Source: Podospora bellae-mahoneyi (lineage: Eukaryota; Ascomycota; Sordariomycetes; Sordariales; Podosporaceae). From it: a DNA stretch of 64,000 nucleotides. Positions 10,801 to 26,407 of this stretch are shown here, in pieces. The stretch is from NCBI RefSeq assembly GCF_035222275.1, contig NW_026946359.1, positions 4,154,001 to 4,218,000 of the forward strand, given 5' to 3'. The first letter of the stretch is position 1, and each line of letters begins with the position of its first letter. Below the pieces are notes generated by a model that was given only the letters and a program-made list of their open reading frames with translations, ran no database searches and had not been told where the DNA came from. The translations under genes were made by a program, and so were the position numbers.

Positions 10801-12846
10801 AGAAACGGCGTTATGCGGTGGTGATATCGCTGCTCTGTTATAACTCGACTCTTTCGTCGCCCGACCTGCTCACCCAACTGCCGACGGTAATGTTCCACGG
10901 GTCCTTCACCCCCAACTTCAACAACACCCTCCGATTTCTTCGGGGCAATAGAGAGCACAGGGTACCTGTTCTGGCCGAATCTGCTGGGCATGAAACCTGC
11001 CCCAGCAGCGATCAACAGGTCACCAACCAAGAGGAATTCTATCTGGAATGTGTATTGCAGAAGCGAACAAAGAATAAAATCCAGAGACAAAATGGCGAGG
11101 AAAGGAAGTAACAAGCGAGAGATCTACACAGGTTCGAGTCTCAGCGCCTCTTTGTACGTCTGTCCCACGTGTGGTGCCGGCCCCAGCCAGGCATGTCTGT
11201 GTGACCTCATCAGCATGTAAACTCGGCAACCTAGGTAGACAGACATAGAAAGGATATTGGGGTTATGTAGGGGGGAGCGGGTGGGTTGTCTAGTCATGGC
11301 TGGCTGGCGGCGGCGGTAGTAGTGGTGGTGGTGTCGTTGCTGTTGATCATGACGCTGATGCCGCTGATGATTCCGATGATGCTGGTGATGCTGGTGATGG
11401 ACGCGGATGAAATGGTCAGAAATGGGTTACTCCGTACTGGTCGATGTTCCCCCAGTTCCCCCATGAAATTCCAGACGTCCCCATGTTCGGTGCTTCTTTG
11501 GATCCGTGATTGGCCCCGGCTAAATTACGACGTGCCTGCCCACATGCACAGCGATGCGGCCAAGGCTCCCCCATGTTGCGCTACCGGACTGTGAGCGCGG
11601 GTTGCTAAGCCGGAGGAGAGCTCTGCTAGTGCAACCGCCGCAGCAGCACCGCAGAGACATCCCGAGCAAATCGCCGGCTATCTAGCTCCCATTCCAAAAC
11701 GGTTACGCTGACACGGGTTCAGACCAGACACTAGGAACCAGGCCCTGAACAGGCCCGATTGGGACACACCCTCAATGAAACGTGAACACTTCTCTGGGCG
11801 CAGTGCAGCGATAGCAAGGTACCAGACATCCTCCGCCACGGCTCCGCATCGAAGAGGTATCGAGCTAGTCGGTTTGCTGGTGCAGACCCGCTGGGGTAAA
11901 CGGTTCGCACTTGGGTCTATGGAGGGAGGGGGGAGGCGTGGCACATCAACGAGCCATCAAAGGCTTTCGAATCTGGCCCGACTCCAGCAACTCTCCACTA
12001 TTACGCCGGCCAAACCGCCGTGTGGGCCATCGCCAACCCCAAACCTTCGTCCCATCCCTACAACCGCACACACACATACACAAACACACTCTCCCGACCC
12101 TCGACCGCCCACTCCCCGCCCTTCTCCCCGCGAATCCCAGTGACCACCGGCCATACCCATACCGCAACGGCCACCTGTAATTCCATCCGTCTCGGTGCTT
12201 CCTGTGTCGCTGTTCTTTGATCATCCATTTCGGCGCGTGTTCGGGCACACGTCTGTCAGTTGTCTGCTGTCTGTCTCTTCGCCTCTTTCGCCCTTTCACC
12301 CTTTCACCCTCTTCCCCCACACCCTTCCAAAACAGGCGTCAACCCCAGCTCCGTCGAACCCGTCAAACCCCGTCCCGTCCCGTCTTCTCCTGCCAGCCTC
12401 TTTCCTGCATTTTGTCGTCTGTCGCCGTCGACCTCCTGGGATTCTGGACCGTCGACTTATTGCGCGCATCGCACGTAGCCTCTATTGATTCCAACTCGAT
12501 TTCGCCCGTATTCATTCGTTACCATCTGGACGCTGGTGCTAGGAGGGTGAGCCCGGCAAATAATATCTCGCGAAAACCGACGACGCTCTGCACCAACAGA
12601 CGAATCTCGACGCCAATTGACCCGCCGACCGTCGCTCGATACACTCCTCAACGCTTGCTCACTGGCTGTGGAATTGGAGGGTTCTCTTGTGCCTGATCTG
12701 TCGACGTTCCTTTCTCGCGAGGCCGATGTCCCATCATGGTTAAATTGCGATTGGTTTGTGTTGCCGCCATCATCAACACACCGCCCATCTCCTCTTTACC
12801 TGCGCAATAAGACCTAGGTGGTCGTTGTCGACCAAGAATCGAAGCC
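7821..12846. other. 5-kb stretch without a convincing gene; long leader/promoter of the F-box gene
   Basis: The ORFs here are short, overlap on both strands and look like chance. Noted content: trinucleotide-rich DNA (GGT, GAT and CTG units) at about 11300-11410; a CA-rich run at about 12067-12092; and a strongly pyrimidine-rich strand at about 12030-12480 leading toward the F-box start, which suggests a long 5' leader. Base composition is like the neighbouring genes and I see no RIP. A long noncoding RNA or upstream regulatory region is possible but not shown. Confidence 0.45.
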
Positions 12847-14472
12847 ATGGATCCACTACATATCACCGAGTTCGGTTCGGAGCGCTATCTCGAGAAGGTC
12901 CAACAGTCTCAGGCCCAGACACAGGCAAATGCTTCCCAAGGGCAGGGGGCAGTCTCGACGCTCCTCCAGTCCCCCTTTATTCTCCCTATTCGCGAGTCCG
13001 GCGCCACGGGCTCAGATGTCGGGGCCAAGTCGAACGAGCAAAAGCGTCCGGAAAAGAAGGGATTCAGCTCCTGGAGGAACAGATTTACCAAGCCCCCAGC
13101 AGTCCCACCTTCGAGTATCTGTGAACAGCCCGAACGTCGTCCCCCGTTGCCAGAATCGACAACCAAACAGCCGTAAGTATTGATTTCGCATCTTTACGGA
13201 AGCCTATCCAAGTGCTAACCCCTCGTCAGGCTGCCTTTCGATCATTTGTTTGCCGCGCTGCCGAACGAACTGCAGGTCGAGATCATCGCATCACTTCCGC
13301 TCTCTGATGTCTTGAACCTTCGACTGGCTTCGAAATCCCTTCACGCTCTGGTATCGCTGAACGAAGTCCCCATCACACGCTACCACCTTGACTACCACAT
13401 ACCCGCGTACGCCAAACGGCTCTACCCTTTGCCCCAGGGGCGTTCGCTCAACTTTCACTATCTGTGCGGAATTTGGCATCGGCTACACGTTGCCGCCAAG
13501 CTGTCTCACCTAATGTGCCAGTTGATAATCAGAGAACAGTTGCTCCTCAACACTGAAGAAAAGAGGAGGCAGTACGCCCCTCAAACAGAGCGGATGCGCC
13601 GCCGTCTGATTCCCATTTTGTTTACCGTGTTCCATTTCTTCGAAACGTACCGGAAGCTTCACCTCAAATACATGGCCGAACACGACGGCTTCGGCCTATC
13701 AAAGACGCCTTATACGGTCAATCCAATCGAGGCCGAGATCATGAACATGTACGAAGACCGCACACTCCTGCGCGTTCATGAGGCCTTTCCCCTGGTAATA
13801 TGGGCCTTTTGCAGAAGGCTCCGACCACCATCCTATGTCGGCCGCGTCGAGCGATCGCTGAGGGGTTACCTTAAAGAGAGACCACCTGACGAGGTCCATG
13901 TTGCAGTGTTGTGCCTCGGTGGCATGCGGGAAGTCTTGAGGCTCTGGGAGGTGAAGGGTTACAATGCACGGCGGGCGGCCGTCGATGCTTGGTATGAGTC
14001 GATTCTCCATGAACAACCGGTGGAGCCGGAGCCGAAAAGAAGACGAGGGATGCTGGGCCTCAAGAGGAAGAAGTCTTCTTTCAACATGGGCAAGACGAAT
14101 GGTCATGGGCACGAGGCACAGCACGGCGCAAACGACGTGAGCGCAACACGCGGGAAACAGCCAGACAGCCTCGTTTTTCACACCAGCTTAGCGGCTGGTA
14201 TGCCTATGGCCGCCCTGAGCAAGGACGAATCCAAACTGTTGTACCCTGATCTTCCGGTGCTGCAACGAATATGGCTGGTCACAGCTGAGGCCATGATCTT
14301 GGATCGCAAAATTGTCGAACGACCGGCACATATACATCGCAACGCCCAAGTATTTACCGATTTGATTTCCGAAAGCGGCATCGATGAAGAAGACCAGTGG
14401 CTCTATGGTACCACCGCACCGGAGTCTGTCAGGCCGAACCTGGACGCTATTGAAGAAGACCCAGATGAATAA
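12847..14472 (+). CDS. F-box protein, 522 aa
   Basis: Exons 12847-13172 and 13230-14472 flank a 57-bp intron (GTAAGT...CGTCAG, branch GCTAAC). The N-terminal 108 residues are low-complexity and basic (KKGFSSWRNRFTKPP). The F-box begins right after the splice, at about residues 110-155: FAALPNELQVEIIASLPLSD, then VLNLRLASKSLHALV. F-box proteins bring substrates to SCF ubiquitin ligases through Skp1. The rest is largely helical, with no WD40 or LRR repeats seen, and a Lys/Arg-rich patch (EPKRRRGMLGLKRKK) that could be a nuclear signal. The acidic end is IEEDPDE. It begins downstream of an unusually long gene-free region. The F-box is clear; the target is unknown. Confidence 0.85.
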
Positions 14473-15446
14473 CCGGAAAGGAGCCCGGTGAATTTTTATC
14501 ACGCGGTCTCTGTTTAGCCAGCAACAAGGACGATCTGCTGACGTCCGCTCACTACATCACCGCCAAAACGCCCTCTTACGTCATTATTTTCGGCCCCATG
14601 AAGAGACGGCGGCTGTAAAACATCGATACCAAGACATTTCTACCAAGACACAATTTTCATTTGTCCGTTATGGGGTTATAAAAGCATTTATGGGCGTTTC
14701 AAGTGTTTCCTTTTTCAAGCTGCTGCTTGTTCCGGAAAGCCGATAAGCTCGGCGAGGAACTCGGGCGAAGAGGGTCGGCATTGCGAGACAATATGGTGTA
14801 CGGGATCTGTTGTTAAATATTGGAAATGGTCCACGGGCCGCTTGGGGTTTCGAGCCTGGGGGGTTGTTTGTCGTATTTGGGTCTTTTTTTTTGAGGCATA
14901 AGGGGGCACACGGTGTGCCTTTTCACCTTACGGGTCATAGACCGCTCTTCTTTTTGTCACCTCTTGCTCTTGGTGTCGTTTCATCTTCTTTTCTTAAACT
15001 GCATACATACCCAGGAGTCATCTCACAGAGACACGGGCGCTTGCTGTACCATTGGTCTCGCTTGAGCTGCCTTGGCTCGAGTCAACTGGATGCCAGTTAG
15101 GTGGTGGACTACATAGACACGGGAAAGACGCCTCCGCCCCTCCATCACATCACATGGCCTCTAATTAAAGTACATTATTCATCATTTGCTGCTATGGGGG
15201 AAAACATTCCCACGTGCCCCATATCAAATCAGAAAAATTCATGTCTGAGGAGATGCGTAGTCAAGATGCACGATCAAGCTTGTCTCCATCGCCGTACCAG
15301 ATATTGCAATGTTGGCCCCATATAATCCAATCCTACCTGAAAACGATATTATATCACCAGCCAATGTCAACATGTCAGTTCCCAAAGGCTATTCTTCATG
15401 ACTTGTGTATTCATGTATTCATAGACCAACCCTGACCCCATCTCAT
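14473..15446. other. Convergent intergenic region (F-box gene and AT-hook gene)
   Basis: Both flanking genes end here, so it holds two 3' ends. The sequence is slightly AT-rich with T-runs (about 14885-14895). The short ORFs on either strand show no protein-like pattern. Confidence 0.6.
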
Positions 15447-18962
<3,516 letters not shown>

Positions 18963-20556
18963 GTAACCTGGTTTAGGCAGGGGAACGGGAGTGACTTTGG
19001 ATGTGGTAGCCGTGCGTGAAGAGAGTGTTGCGCCTGCGCGTGAAAGTTAGCAGCACATTTGGTCCCCCTCATCAATATCGTGCCCACCTGAAGGGGGAGC
19101 CATTGGAAGGTGTGGCTATGAAGAGCGTCGCACGATGCAAAACTCAGCGGTGGCATATATGCTGAAGCGGCTCCAGTGATATGATTGATCTAATGGGGCG
19201 TCAAGTCACAACCTCGGCGCCCAAACTGCATTTTCGAAGTGAATCTGGGTTGAATATGTTTTGACGGAGGCGCTGGTGAGAAAGCGATAACAGAGGCGCG
19301 CCGAATCGATGGAGAAGAGTTCAGCGACTCCACAAGATGCCAGGGAGCAGGGAGCGCCAGGTTGGCAGCCAAGGTCAACAGGCCCGACTATGCGCGTTGA
19401 CCAGCACGAGAGTGAGAGCAACGCAAGAACGTTGTTGCTGCCGTTCCACAGCTCTGGCTGGGTGAAGTATAAAGATTGTCAAAGTCGAGGTAGCTGTACT
19501 CGGTAAGCCCAATGACCTGAGGCGGTTGGTGATACAACTGTACACGCCAGGCCAATGTTGCTTGGAATCGAAAGTTGAGGGGCAATGGAGCGATCACAGA
19601 GCGATGGCTGGGCCCTGAAAAGCGGTCCACGAATGTGTGATGCCAGACACAAACATGACGATGTCAACGGCCCTGGAGAGACTGGGGATACTTGGGTCGA
19701 GGCTGATAACTTGGTGTAGTTTCTCTGCGGAGCAGCTGAATGGCAAAGGTCCGTCGGTCGGTTGGAGTTGAGGTTGAACAGCGGAAACGCACCTCACCTA
19801 ATACGAAAATGCAGGCACATGAACAAGGACGAAAGCCCGCGCCTTGATTGGTAGCTCGCCGCCAATCATGCGCCAACAAGCCTCACCCACGCTACCTACA
19901 ACTGCGCCCAGTGTGGCTGCTGTATGCGTAACAGCTGCTGTTCATTTCCCCAGCGTCGTGATGAATCTCCCGATGCTAACACTTGGCCTACTGGCCCAAT
20001 AACAAGACATAAACAGGTCTAGCCTCATAGGAGAAGAAATCCAAGTTCGACGGATTGGGGCAGAACGGAAGGCTCCAACTGATACATTGGGCCTCCGGCA
20101 CATCTTACACATATCGTCCCGACCCCCGACTGGGGTACGTACCGGGCCCATAGCTGCCAAATCAAATGCGACCGCCAGGGGCCCAGCTAAGCTGCTGGGT
20201 GAGCTCCCCACCCAGGTGCTTGGTGTGTTCCAACATCATCAATTGATACCAACATCACCCTCATCGAGACCTCCCACCGCACCCCACGGCATCCCGCAGA
20301 ACGCCTTCAATATTAACCTCTCAAGCCTCTCTACTTTTCTGCCTCCTGTATCGGTTAAACAACCAGCCCTACTCAACCGCCCCCTTGTCCTCGCAACCGG
20401 TCGTCTCTATCGCACAGGCAACCACCCTTCCCCTTGAAGGGAAATCCCCCAGAGTCCAGAATCCCGAGAGCAACACCTCGGCTTCTCGACACGCCTGTAC
20501 CGCCTTGCAACGAACTCTAGGCCTACCCCAAGCATACCGGCATGCTGTAGCCCGCC
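18963..20556. other. Divergent promoter region between the AT-hook gene and VMA5
   Basis: About 1.6 kb of ordinary base composition. The stretch just before VMA5 (20230-20550) is C/T-rich, like a leader. No supported coding region was found; the short ORFs here overlap on both strands. Confidence 0.55.
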
Positions 20557-21943
20557 ATGGCTCCGGCGCAATACATACTCGTTTCCCTGCCCCTCCGCGT
20601 CTTCGATGACGATCCGCTCAAGTCCTTGGCCGCCACCGTCGGTCGTGACAATGGCGAGGTGCTGCCCTACCCTGTCCCGTCGTTCAAGATTGGCACACTC
20701 GACGCCCTGGTGCAACATGCCGACGACCTAGCAAAGCTCAACAGCGCCTGTGAAGCTGCCGTCGCCAAAGTTGCCGATTCCCTCAGAGGAATTTTGGATG
20801 GTGATGAAGACCTAGTGGCTCAACAAAAGATAGTCAATGACAGTAAGCTCGTGTTACACTATTTGCCATCGTGCCAGAATGACTGCTGACAAGTATGACA
20901 CAGAACCCACGGATCAGTACCTGCGCTCATTCCAATGGAACAAACTCCGCTACCGAGCTGATCGGCCTCTGGTTGAGCTCATCGAAAATCTCCAAAACGA
21001 CTTGCAAAACTCAGATAACGATGTCAAGGCCAAGTTCAACCAGTATAACACCGTCAAGACGAATCTCGCCGCCTTGGAGAGGAAACAAACGTAGGCTATC
21101 CCAAACTTTTGCGGCTGTGTAGCTTCTCTCATGTTCCGGGCTGACTATAATTAATCTAACCAGAGGAAACCTCGTCACCAAGTCGCTCACGCCCATCGTG
21201 GACCCAAAGCTCCTTGTACAGGACTCGGAATACATGGAAACGCACCTCATTGTGGTGCCGACGAATGCACGGAAAGACTTCATCCGCAGCTATGAGACAC
21301 TTGCTCCCATGGTAGTGCCGCGGTCATCTATTCAGGTTGCTCAGGACGATGAATTCACGCTGTTTGCAGTCACAACGTTTAAGAAGACGAGCGCCGAGTT
21401 TCTTCAAAAGTGCAGGGAGCACAAATGGACCCCTCGCCAGTACAAGTATATGGAGGGCGGCAAAGAAGAAGAGCAACGCGAGCTCCAACGCGTTGAGAAG
21501 GAGGCGAGAAAGGTGCGGGCCGAGGCCCTTTTGCTGGGTCGGACAGGTTGGGGTGAGAGTGTGATGATTTGGGCACATGTCATGACACTTCGCGTCTTTG
21601 TCGAGACAGTGCTCAGATACGGCTTACCCTTGGAGTTTGCGTCGACACTTATCAGAGTAGGTTTTGAAACCCCCAGAAGACGGTCTTGGGAGACAAGACA
21701 AAATACCTGAAGCGTTGGAGCTGACACTGCACGTAGACAACGCCAAAACAAGCCAAGAAGGTCAAAACAGCCTTGGACTCGGCATACTCGTACCTTGGGG
21801 GAAATGCGTTTGGCCGGGACAAGCATGGGCGGGTCACCAAGGACGATGCATCTCTAACATCCGAAATGGCTGCGGCGGGCCTTAGTGTGGGCGAGGGCAA
21901 CGAGTACACCGCATATGTGTATTATGAATTTGAGCTCCCGTAA
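20557..21943 (+). CDS. VMA5: V-type ATPase subunit C (V1 sector)
   Basis: Four exons, 20557-20842, 20904-21090, 21164-21656 and 21737-21943, with introns of 61, 73 and 80 bp, give 390 aa, the usual length for Vma5. Recognisable pieces run in order: SLPLRVFDDDPLKSL; FKIGTLDALVQHADDLAKL; NDKPTDQYLRSFQWNKLRY across the first splice; NDVKAKFNQYNTVKTNLAAL; GNLVTKSLTPIV; DSEYMETHLIVVPTNARKDF; HVMTLRVFVETVLRYGLPLE; and TPKQAKKVKTALDSAYSYLG with the end YVYYEFELP. The subunit sits between the V1 peripheral stalks and the Vo sector and controls reversible assembly of the proton pump on vacuolar and endosomal membranes. Identification is firm. Confidence 0.95.
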
Positions 21944-22181
21944 TCGGTTAGGGGTGCCTTCGTGAAGGCATGGAGGGGTGAATAGGGAGTGGCTGTATGG
22001 TTCGTCAATTCGGGAGTCTCGGTGTCAAATGCCTCTTTAACTTTCCTTAGCCCTATTTTTTTCCTTTTTTGTTCCCTTGAGATGGATGCCAGAACTTGAT
22101 GTAACTTGTAGTGGCTTTGCCATTCAGTCTCCGACACGTGCAAAATAGACGCTCAAAGCAGGGCCCAGGATCGCTCTTCAT

Positions 22182-23043
22182 TTATCTCATCTCGGTGGTC
22201 TGGCTGATCAGCCCCTTTTCCACCAGGTACTCTACAATCTTCCTCACTGATTCCTCCACGCTCAGCTGATCGGTTCGGATGGTGACTTCTGGATTCTCAG
22301 GGGCCTCGTACGGCGCCGAGATGCCAGTAAAGTCCTTGATCTCACCAGCACGCGCCTTCTTATAGAGACCCTTGGGATCTCTCTTCTCGGCCTCCTCCAG
22401 AGAGATATCCACAAAGACTTCGATGAACGGGAGTGCGTCGTCGCCGGACTGCGAGGCGTTCGCATGCAAGTCGCGGGCGATCTGCCGGTCGGCCCGGTAA
22501 GGAGAGATGAAGGATGTCAGGGCAATGGTGGACGAGTCAGCGAACAACTTGGCAACCTAAGTCGAAGCACAGTGTTTTATGATTAGCAACCAGATCACAC
22601 GCCCATCAACAAACCCGAGTGACAGGCCGGATTTCCTACCTCAGCAATGCGGCGGATGTTCTCGTTGCGGTCTTTCTCCGAGAAGCCCAGGTCCTTGTTC
22701 AGGCCGAAGCGAACATTGTCGCCGTCGAGCCTGTAGGCGGCAAGGCCGATATGAAGCAAGTGCTGCTCAAGGGCAGTGGCAACGGTCGACTTTCCCGAGG
22801 CAGAGAGACCCGTGAACCAAACAGTAAAGCCGCGTTGGCCACGGAGTTGGTTTCGCTCATGGCGCGAGAGCGATGGATGCCAGGTAATGTTGCTATCGCC
22901 GGTGTCAATACTCCTGGTTCATGGGCTGGTGCGAGACACATCTGCCCCGCCAAGAGCCAGCTGTGCTCAGTGACATCAGAAGCTCTAGACTCGGCCCCGA
23001 ATAGCGGGACGGAGAAGCAACCAGGTTCAACTTACGTGGCCAT
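22182..23043 (-). CDS. MET14: Adenylylsulfate (APS) kinase
   Basis: Phosphorylates adenosine 5'-phosphosulfate to PAPS with ATP in cytosolic sulfate assimilation. Exons on the minus strand are 23043-23036 (only 8 nt, ATGGCCAC), 22892-22640 and 22556-22182, with introns of 143 and 83 bp. The 211-aa product starts [17 protein letters not shown], the conserved fungal N-terminus. This is possible only with the tiny first exon, which is why I chose it. The P-loop GLSASGKST is at 31-39, [10 protein letters not shown] at about 59-68, FISPYRADR marks the substrate region, and [18 protein letters not shown] and YEAPENPEV follow. Length matches the family (about 200-210 aa), with no fused ATP sulfurylase. 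Confidence 0.95.
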
Positions 23044-23674
23044 TATGACGAGTGTGGGACTATCCAGGGATGGCGTCCTTAACGTTCAGTTTGGATTAAC
23101 AAGTTGGAATGAGGGTCCAACACAAGAATCGATATACCTATGGATGGCGGGGTCATAAACGACAATATATATATATATGTAACAAATTCCAACGCCTGGG
23201 TGAGTGGGTCATTGTTTCTGCAACCGTTCGGCCGTCCCTGCAGCGAATGTGACTCGACTTGACTCCGATTCGGAGCTGGAGCCCTGCAAAAAGGTCGCCA
23301 TTGTTGGTCAGTTTGATGTTTCCATCCTAGCATTGAAGCCTTGGTCCGGTCGGATGGCAGATGGCGTCATTTTTTAGCTGCTGCGTGCATGGGAAATACC
23401 CCACGCCCCACATTGATGTGTGTCTTGGCGGCTTGTCAAGGGCTCTTCTTCCACTTGCACTCTCCACATGCAGCGATTGTACTATGAAGCATTGCGCCCC
23501 TACATGACTGGTGTCGACTATATACGGCCGATGGTGACCTGCTACTACCAAAGCGGCAGCAGCATCTGCTCTAACTATACCTCTATTCAGATGCCTCTAT
23601 TAAGATGCCTCTATGCGAAATAGCAACGATGTAAATGTATGTCTACCCCCTACAACTTCTATCCACGCCGTGTG
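23044..23674. other. Intergenic region between MET14 and thioesterase gene
   Basis: Upstream region of MET14 and 3' flank of the next gene. Contains a short AT dinucleotide run at about 23166-23178. No gene seen. Confidence 0.6.
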
Positions 23675-24748
23675 TCATCTCCCAATCCCCCACTCACCAC
23701 GAGCTTGCGTGCGTTGTTTCATGTTACTGGGTAAACCTTTGCCATGGTCTATAAGCGCCAAGTTTGTCAGCAGAACGTGTCTTGAATCGGCTTGGGGGTC
23801 TGCATTCAGAAATGTCCATACCGATGCCTGTCTAGGAGAAATGAAAAGGGCGCTCGCCGTGGCCAGTACTGTTGGCTGCTGGCCCTCCTCGGTAGGCAAA
23901 GTCTCGATATGGCCCTCGACCCACGCTTTCCTCCCCTCTGCCTTAACTGTCGTCGCCCGGAGCACCAGATACTGATTGGCCATGGCGGGTGCCTTGTAGT
24001 TGATCTCAAGCTTGGCTGTCATGCCCACGTTAAAAGGCAGCACAGGAAAAGAGCACCGCGCCAGCCCCTCGTCCAACATCGTGGCGAGGAATCCGCCGTG
24101 GATGATGCCTTCATGGCCACACAAATTGGTTCCCACGTGCGATATTTGAACATAGCTCTTGCCGCTTCGTTCTGACCAACTAAAAGGCGGAACTGTCACT
24201 TTCCCTGGTCCCATGAGTGTGCCGCCTGTCAAGTTGTGCTTCCTCCAGGTCTCGGGTATCTTCATGTGTGGGCGAGACTCAATCATATCAGGGTCGGCGC
24301 GAAGGGAGGCGACCAGGGGGTGTGAGTTGATGTAGTCTTCCTTGGCCTTGGCATCGTCGTCTTCGGGAGTGTACATGGTGAGGCTGGCAGCATCATCTGG
24401 TGGCGAGAGAATTGTGCTAGCGGCCTCGTACGCGGGCGCAGCGGCCATGATGAAGCCGAGAGCGGTGAAGAGGAGGATGCGGCCGGTGACGGAGGCGGTT
24501 CGACGGAAAATCGGCGGTTTATCGGCTGCAACGGAAGCACTGGCCGAATCTAGGGACCGATCAGACAGACTGTCAGTGGCCTAGTTTACAGGACGCAGAG
24601 CATATACCATGATTGCTTTGAGCTTACCTGTGGTAGTCGAGATAGCACGAGACGGTGGTGTTGGGATACAGTGCCTAGACCTAGGGGTAGAGACAAGGCG
24701 GAGGGTGGAAGTATGGCGGCGCGTGGCCGAGAGTAAACGGGAGGACAT
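23675..24748 (-). CDS. HotDog-fold thioesterase family protein, probably mitochondrial
   Basis: Exon 1 is 24748-24628 and exon 2 is 24549-23675, separated by a 78-bp intron (GTAAGC...CCCTAG, phase 1); 331 aa. The N-terminus MSSRLLSATRRHTSTLRLVS is rich in Arg, Ser and Thr and lacks acids, like a mitochondrial presequence. A hydrophobic segment follows at about 60-80 (GRILLFTALGFIMAAAPAY). A PaaI/4HBT HotDog domain covers about 165-290, with HEGIIHGGFLATMLDEGLA holding the HGG and the catalytic-type acidic residue. The layout resembles the yeast mitochondrial protein Fmp10 and related acyl-CoA thioesterases. Substrate is unknown. An internal ATG at 24448 would give a shorter protein without the presequence, so I prefer the spliced start. 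Confidence 0.85.
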
Positions 24749-25872
24749 GGCGAAGAGGCGGCCTCGGGCGAGGAAGACAAGACGGGTTTTATGTCACCGA
24801 AATCCGGGTGTCGCAACCTGTCTGCCAGGCACCGCACGACGGCTGGCGGGAATTGCTTTGGACGGATCCACCTTGCTCGCGTCGATGTCGCAGGCGAGCG
24901 GACACACGGAGAGGGTGGATCACGGGAGGCTAGGGTCTAGATGCAAATATATCAGCCAGTTTACTTATCATGAACATGGCAGACGCCAAAAGATATAGAT
25001 ATTGAGGGAATACACTGCCCAGGCTTCGAGTCTATGTTCAAGCAGCGCCGGGCCGGCATAGAGCAATGCTGAAGAACTTACTGCAGTAACTCTGGTGAGA
25101 CTGAGCTTCGATGTCAGTGCCAACGGCACAAGCTTGTACCCACGTGACCAGTAATCAGCTCTTGCGGGAAGGAGTGTCGGGGTGAATGAAGCAGAATATG
25201 GCTTCAAAACCTCGGCAACGGTTTTCATGGCACCCGGAGGCGCCGGCTCAAGATGGTGACGTCTTGGCACAAATACTTAGCTAAGGTATGTGCATCGTCG
25301 AGGCTTACACATGGAATCTTCAGACACGCAATGTCTCACAGCCACGAGACAGAATCCCGTGTCCTGGCATGCAGGATGCACGGGCGCAACCAATCTGTGC
25401 CGTCATCTTGTGGCCGGCCACTGACGCAATTGGATGAACTGCTCACTTGCCTTGAATTGAGGCAACAGAAATGGTTGACATGCCCCTCCATCTGAGCCCA
25501 CCCACTATTTTATTTTCCTCTATTACCGCTGCTGCTTCTGTTACTATTCACCGTCTCATCCCATACATATAAAGTAACACCCATTATGGTACGTTTGCTG
25601 GCAAGCAACATCCCCCAGTCGTGGCGGTGGCTAGCCCTATTAACTGTAGTAGGCCACCGCAGAAACCGTAGAGCTCGGGGCCACTCATGAGCCAAAGGAG
25701 GAGTCGCTCCGGGTCTTTGAGCAGATTGAACATGAATTGAAGAAAACACTCGTTCATATCCGTCACGAGCATAACAGTGAGCCAAAATAGCCTGCCTTTT
25801 CGCCCATTCCTGGCCAGCAAGGTCCTGATCGCTTACCCATTTGCATTTGTCCCTCATAAAAGAACATGAGCC
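24749..25872. other. Intergenic region upstream of the thioesterase gene
   Basis: About 1.1 kb with no convincing gene. The left part is the thioesterase promoter. Any first exon of the doubtful gene to the right would lie near the right end, but I could not place one. Confidence 0.5.
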
Positions 25873-26244
25873 GGAATACTTTGCGGCTACTGAGCATCTC
25901 AGTGATGCCGAGTTAGCCGGCTTTACGCTTGACGACTTCCAGCAAGTTCGTGTCGCCGTCTCCGCCTACGGGATTCATATCTTCGGCAAAGTCAGGATTC
26001 CCGCTCTGCCTGATGATGGCCCAGCCTACATTCATTTCCGTGCTTTCATTGGAGGCCCGGACGACGAAGCCAAGCTCCACAGTATCCGTAAGTCAAAGTG
26101 CAAAGTCATGGGAGGTCAATGGAGACCCGAGAAGTGCTCAGCTTATAGTGCAAAGATACCGAAGACAAGGAAGAACCCGATGGTGGCCACACTTTCCGCG
26201 CCATCTTCACAAAAAACGACCCGCTGGAGTGGTTCGACACCTAG
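25873..26244 (+). pseudogene. Possible small spliced or broken gene, unknown function
   Basis: Two protein-like stretches lie in different frames. The first (25873-26087) reads HEPEYFAATEHLSDAELAGF, DDFQQVRVAVSAYGIHIFGK and ALPDDGPAYIHFRAF and ends at a good donor, C|GTAAGT. The second (about 26156-26244) reads TEDKEEPDGGHTFRAIFTKN then DPLEWFDT and a stop. An in-frame TAG at 26146-26148 rules out the attractive CTCAG acceptor. The only join that keeps both frames uses a weak GCAAAG acceptor, giving SI-H-TEDKEEP. No ATG precedes the first stretch in frame; it is open back to a TTG at 25841, so a first exon is missing or the gene is decayed. I do not recognise the family. It converges on MAK21. 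Confidence 0.4.
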
Positions 26245-26407
26245 AACCTCTGCCCATGATGCCCACAGGGCTGACTTAGATAGAAATAAAACAAGCCACT
26301 TTTTGCCCCCTTTTTTGATTAACAAAAACTCCCGTCCACCCTAAATAATGAGGAGTCTCAATAGTTGTGACCTCGCACTTTCCAACCAAAATGCTGTACA
26401 GGACATG

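Noticed and set aside
10524-11114. 196-codon open frame on the minus strand in the gene-poor region
   Set aside because: No domain-like pattern, overlapped by equally long frames on the other strand, and no splice context; likely chance.
11129-11145. GGTTCGAGTCT, resembling a tRNA B box
   Set aside because: No A box or acceptor stem at the right distance.
11286-11594. 102-codon frame with Val/Met-rich start
   Set aside because: Arises from GGT/GAT/CTG simple repeats.
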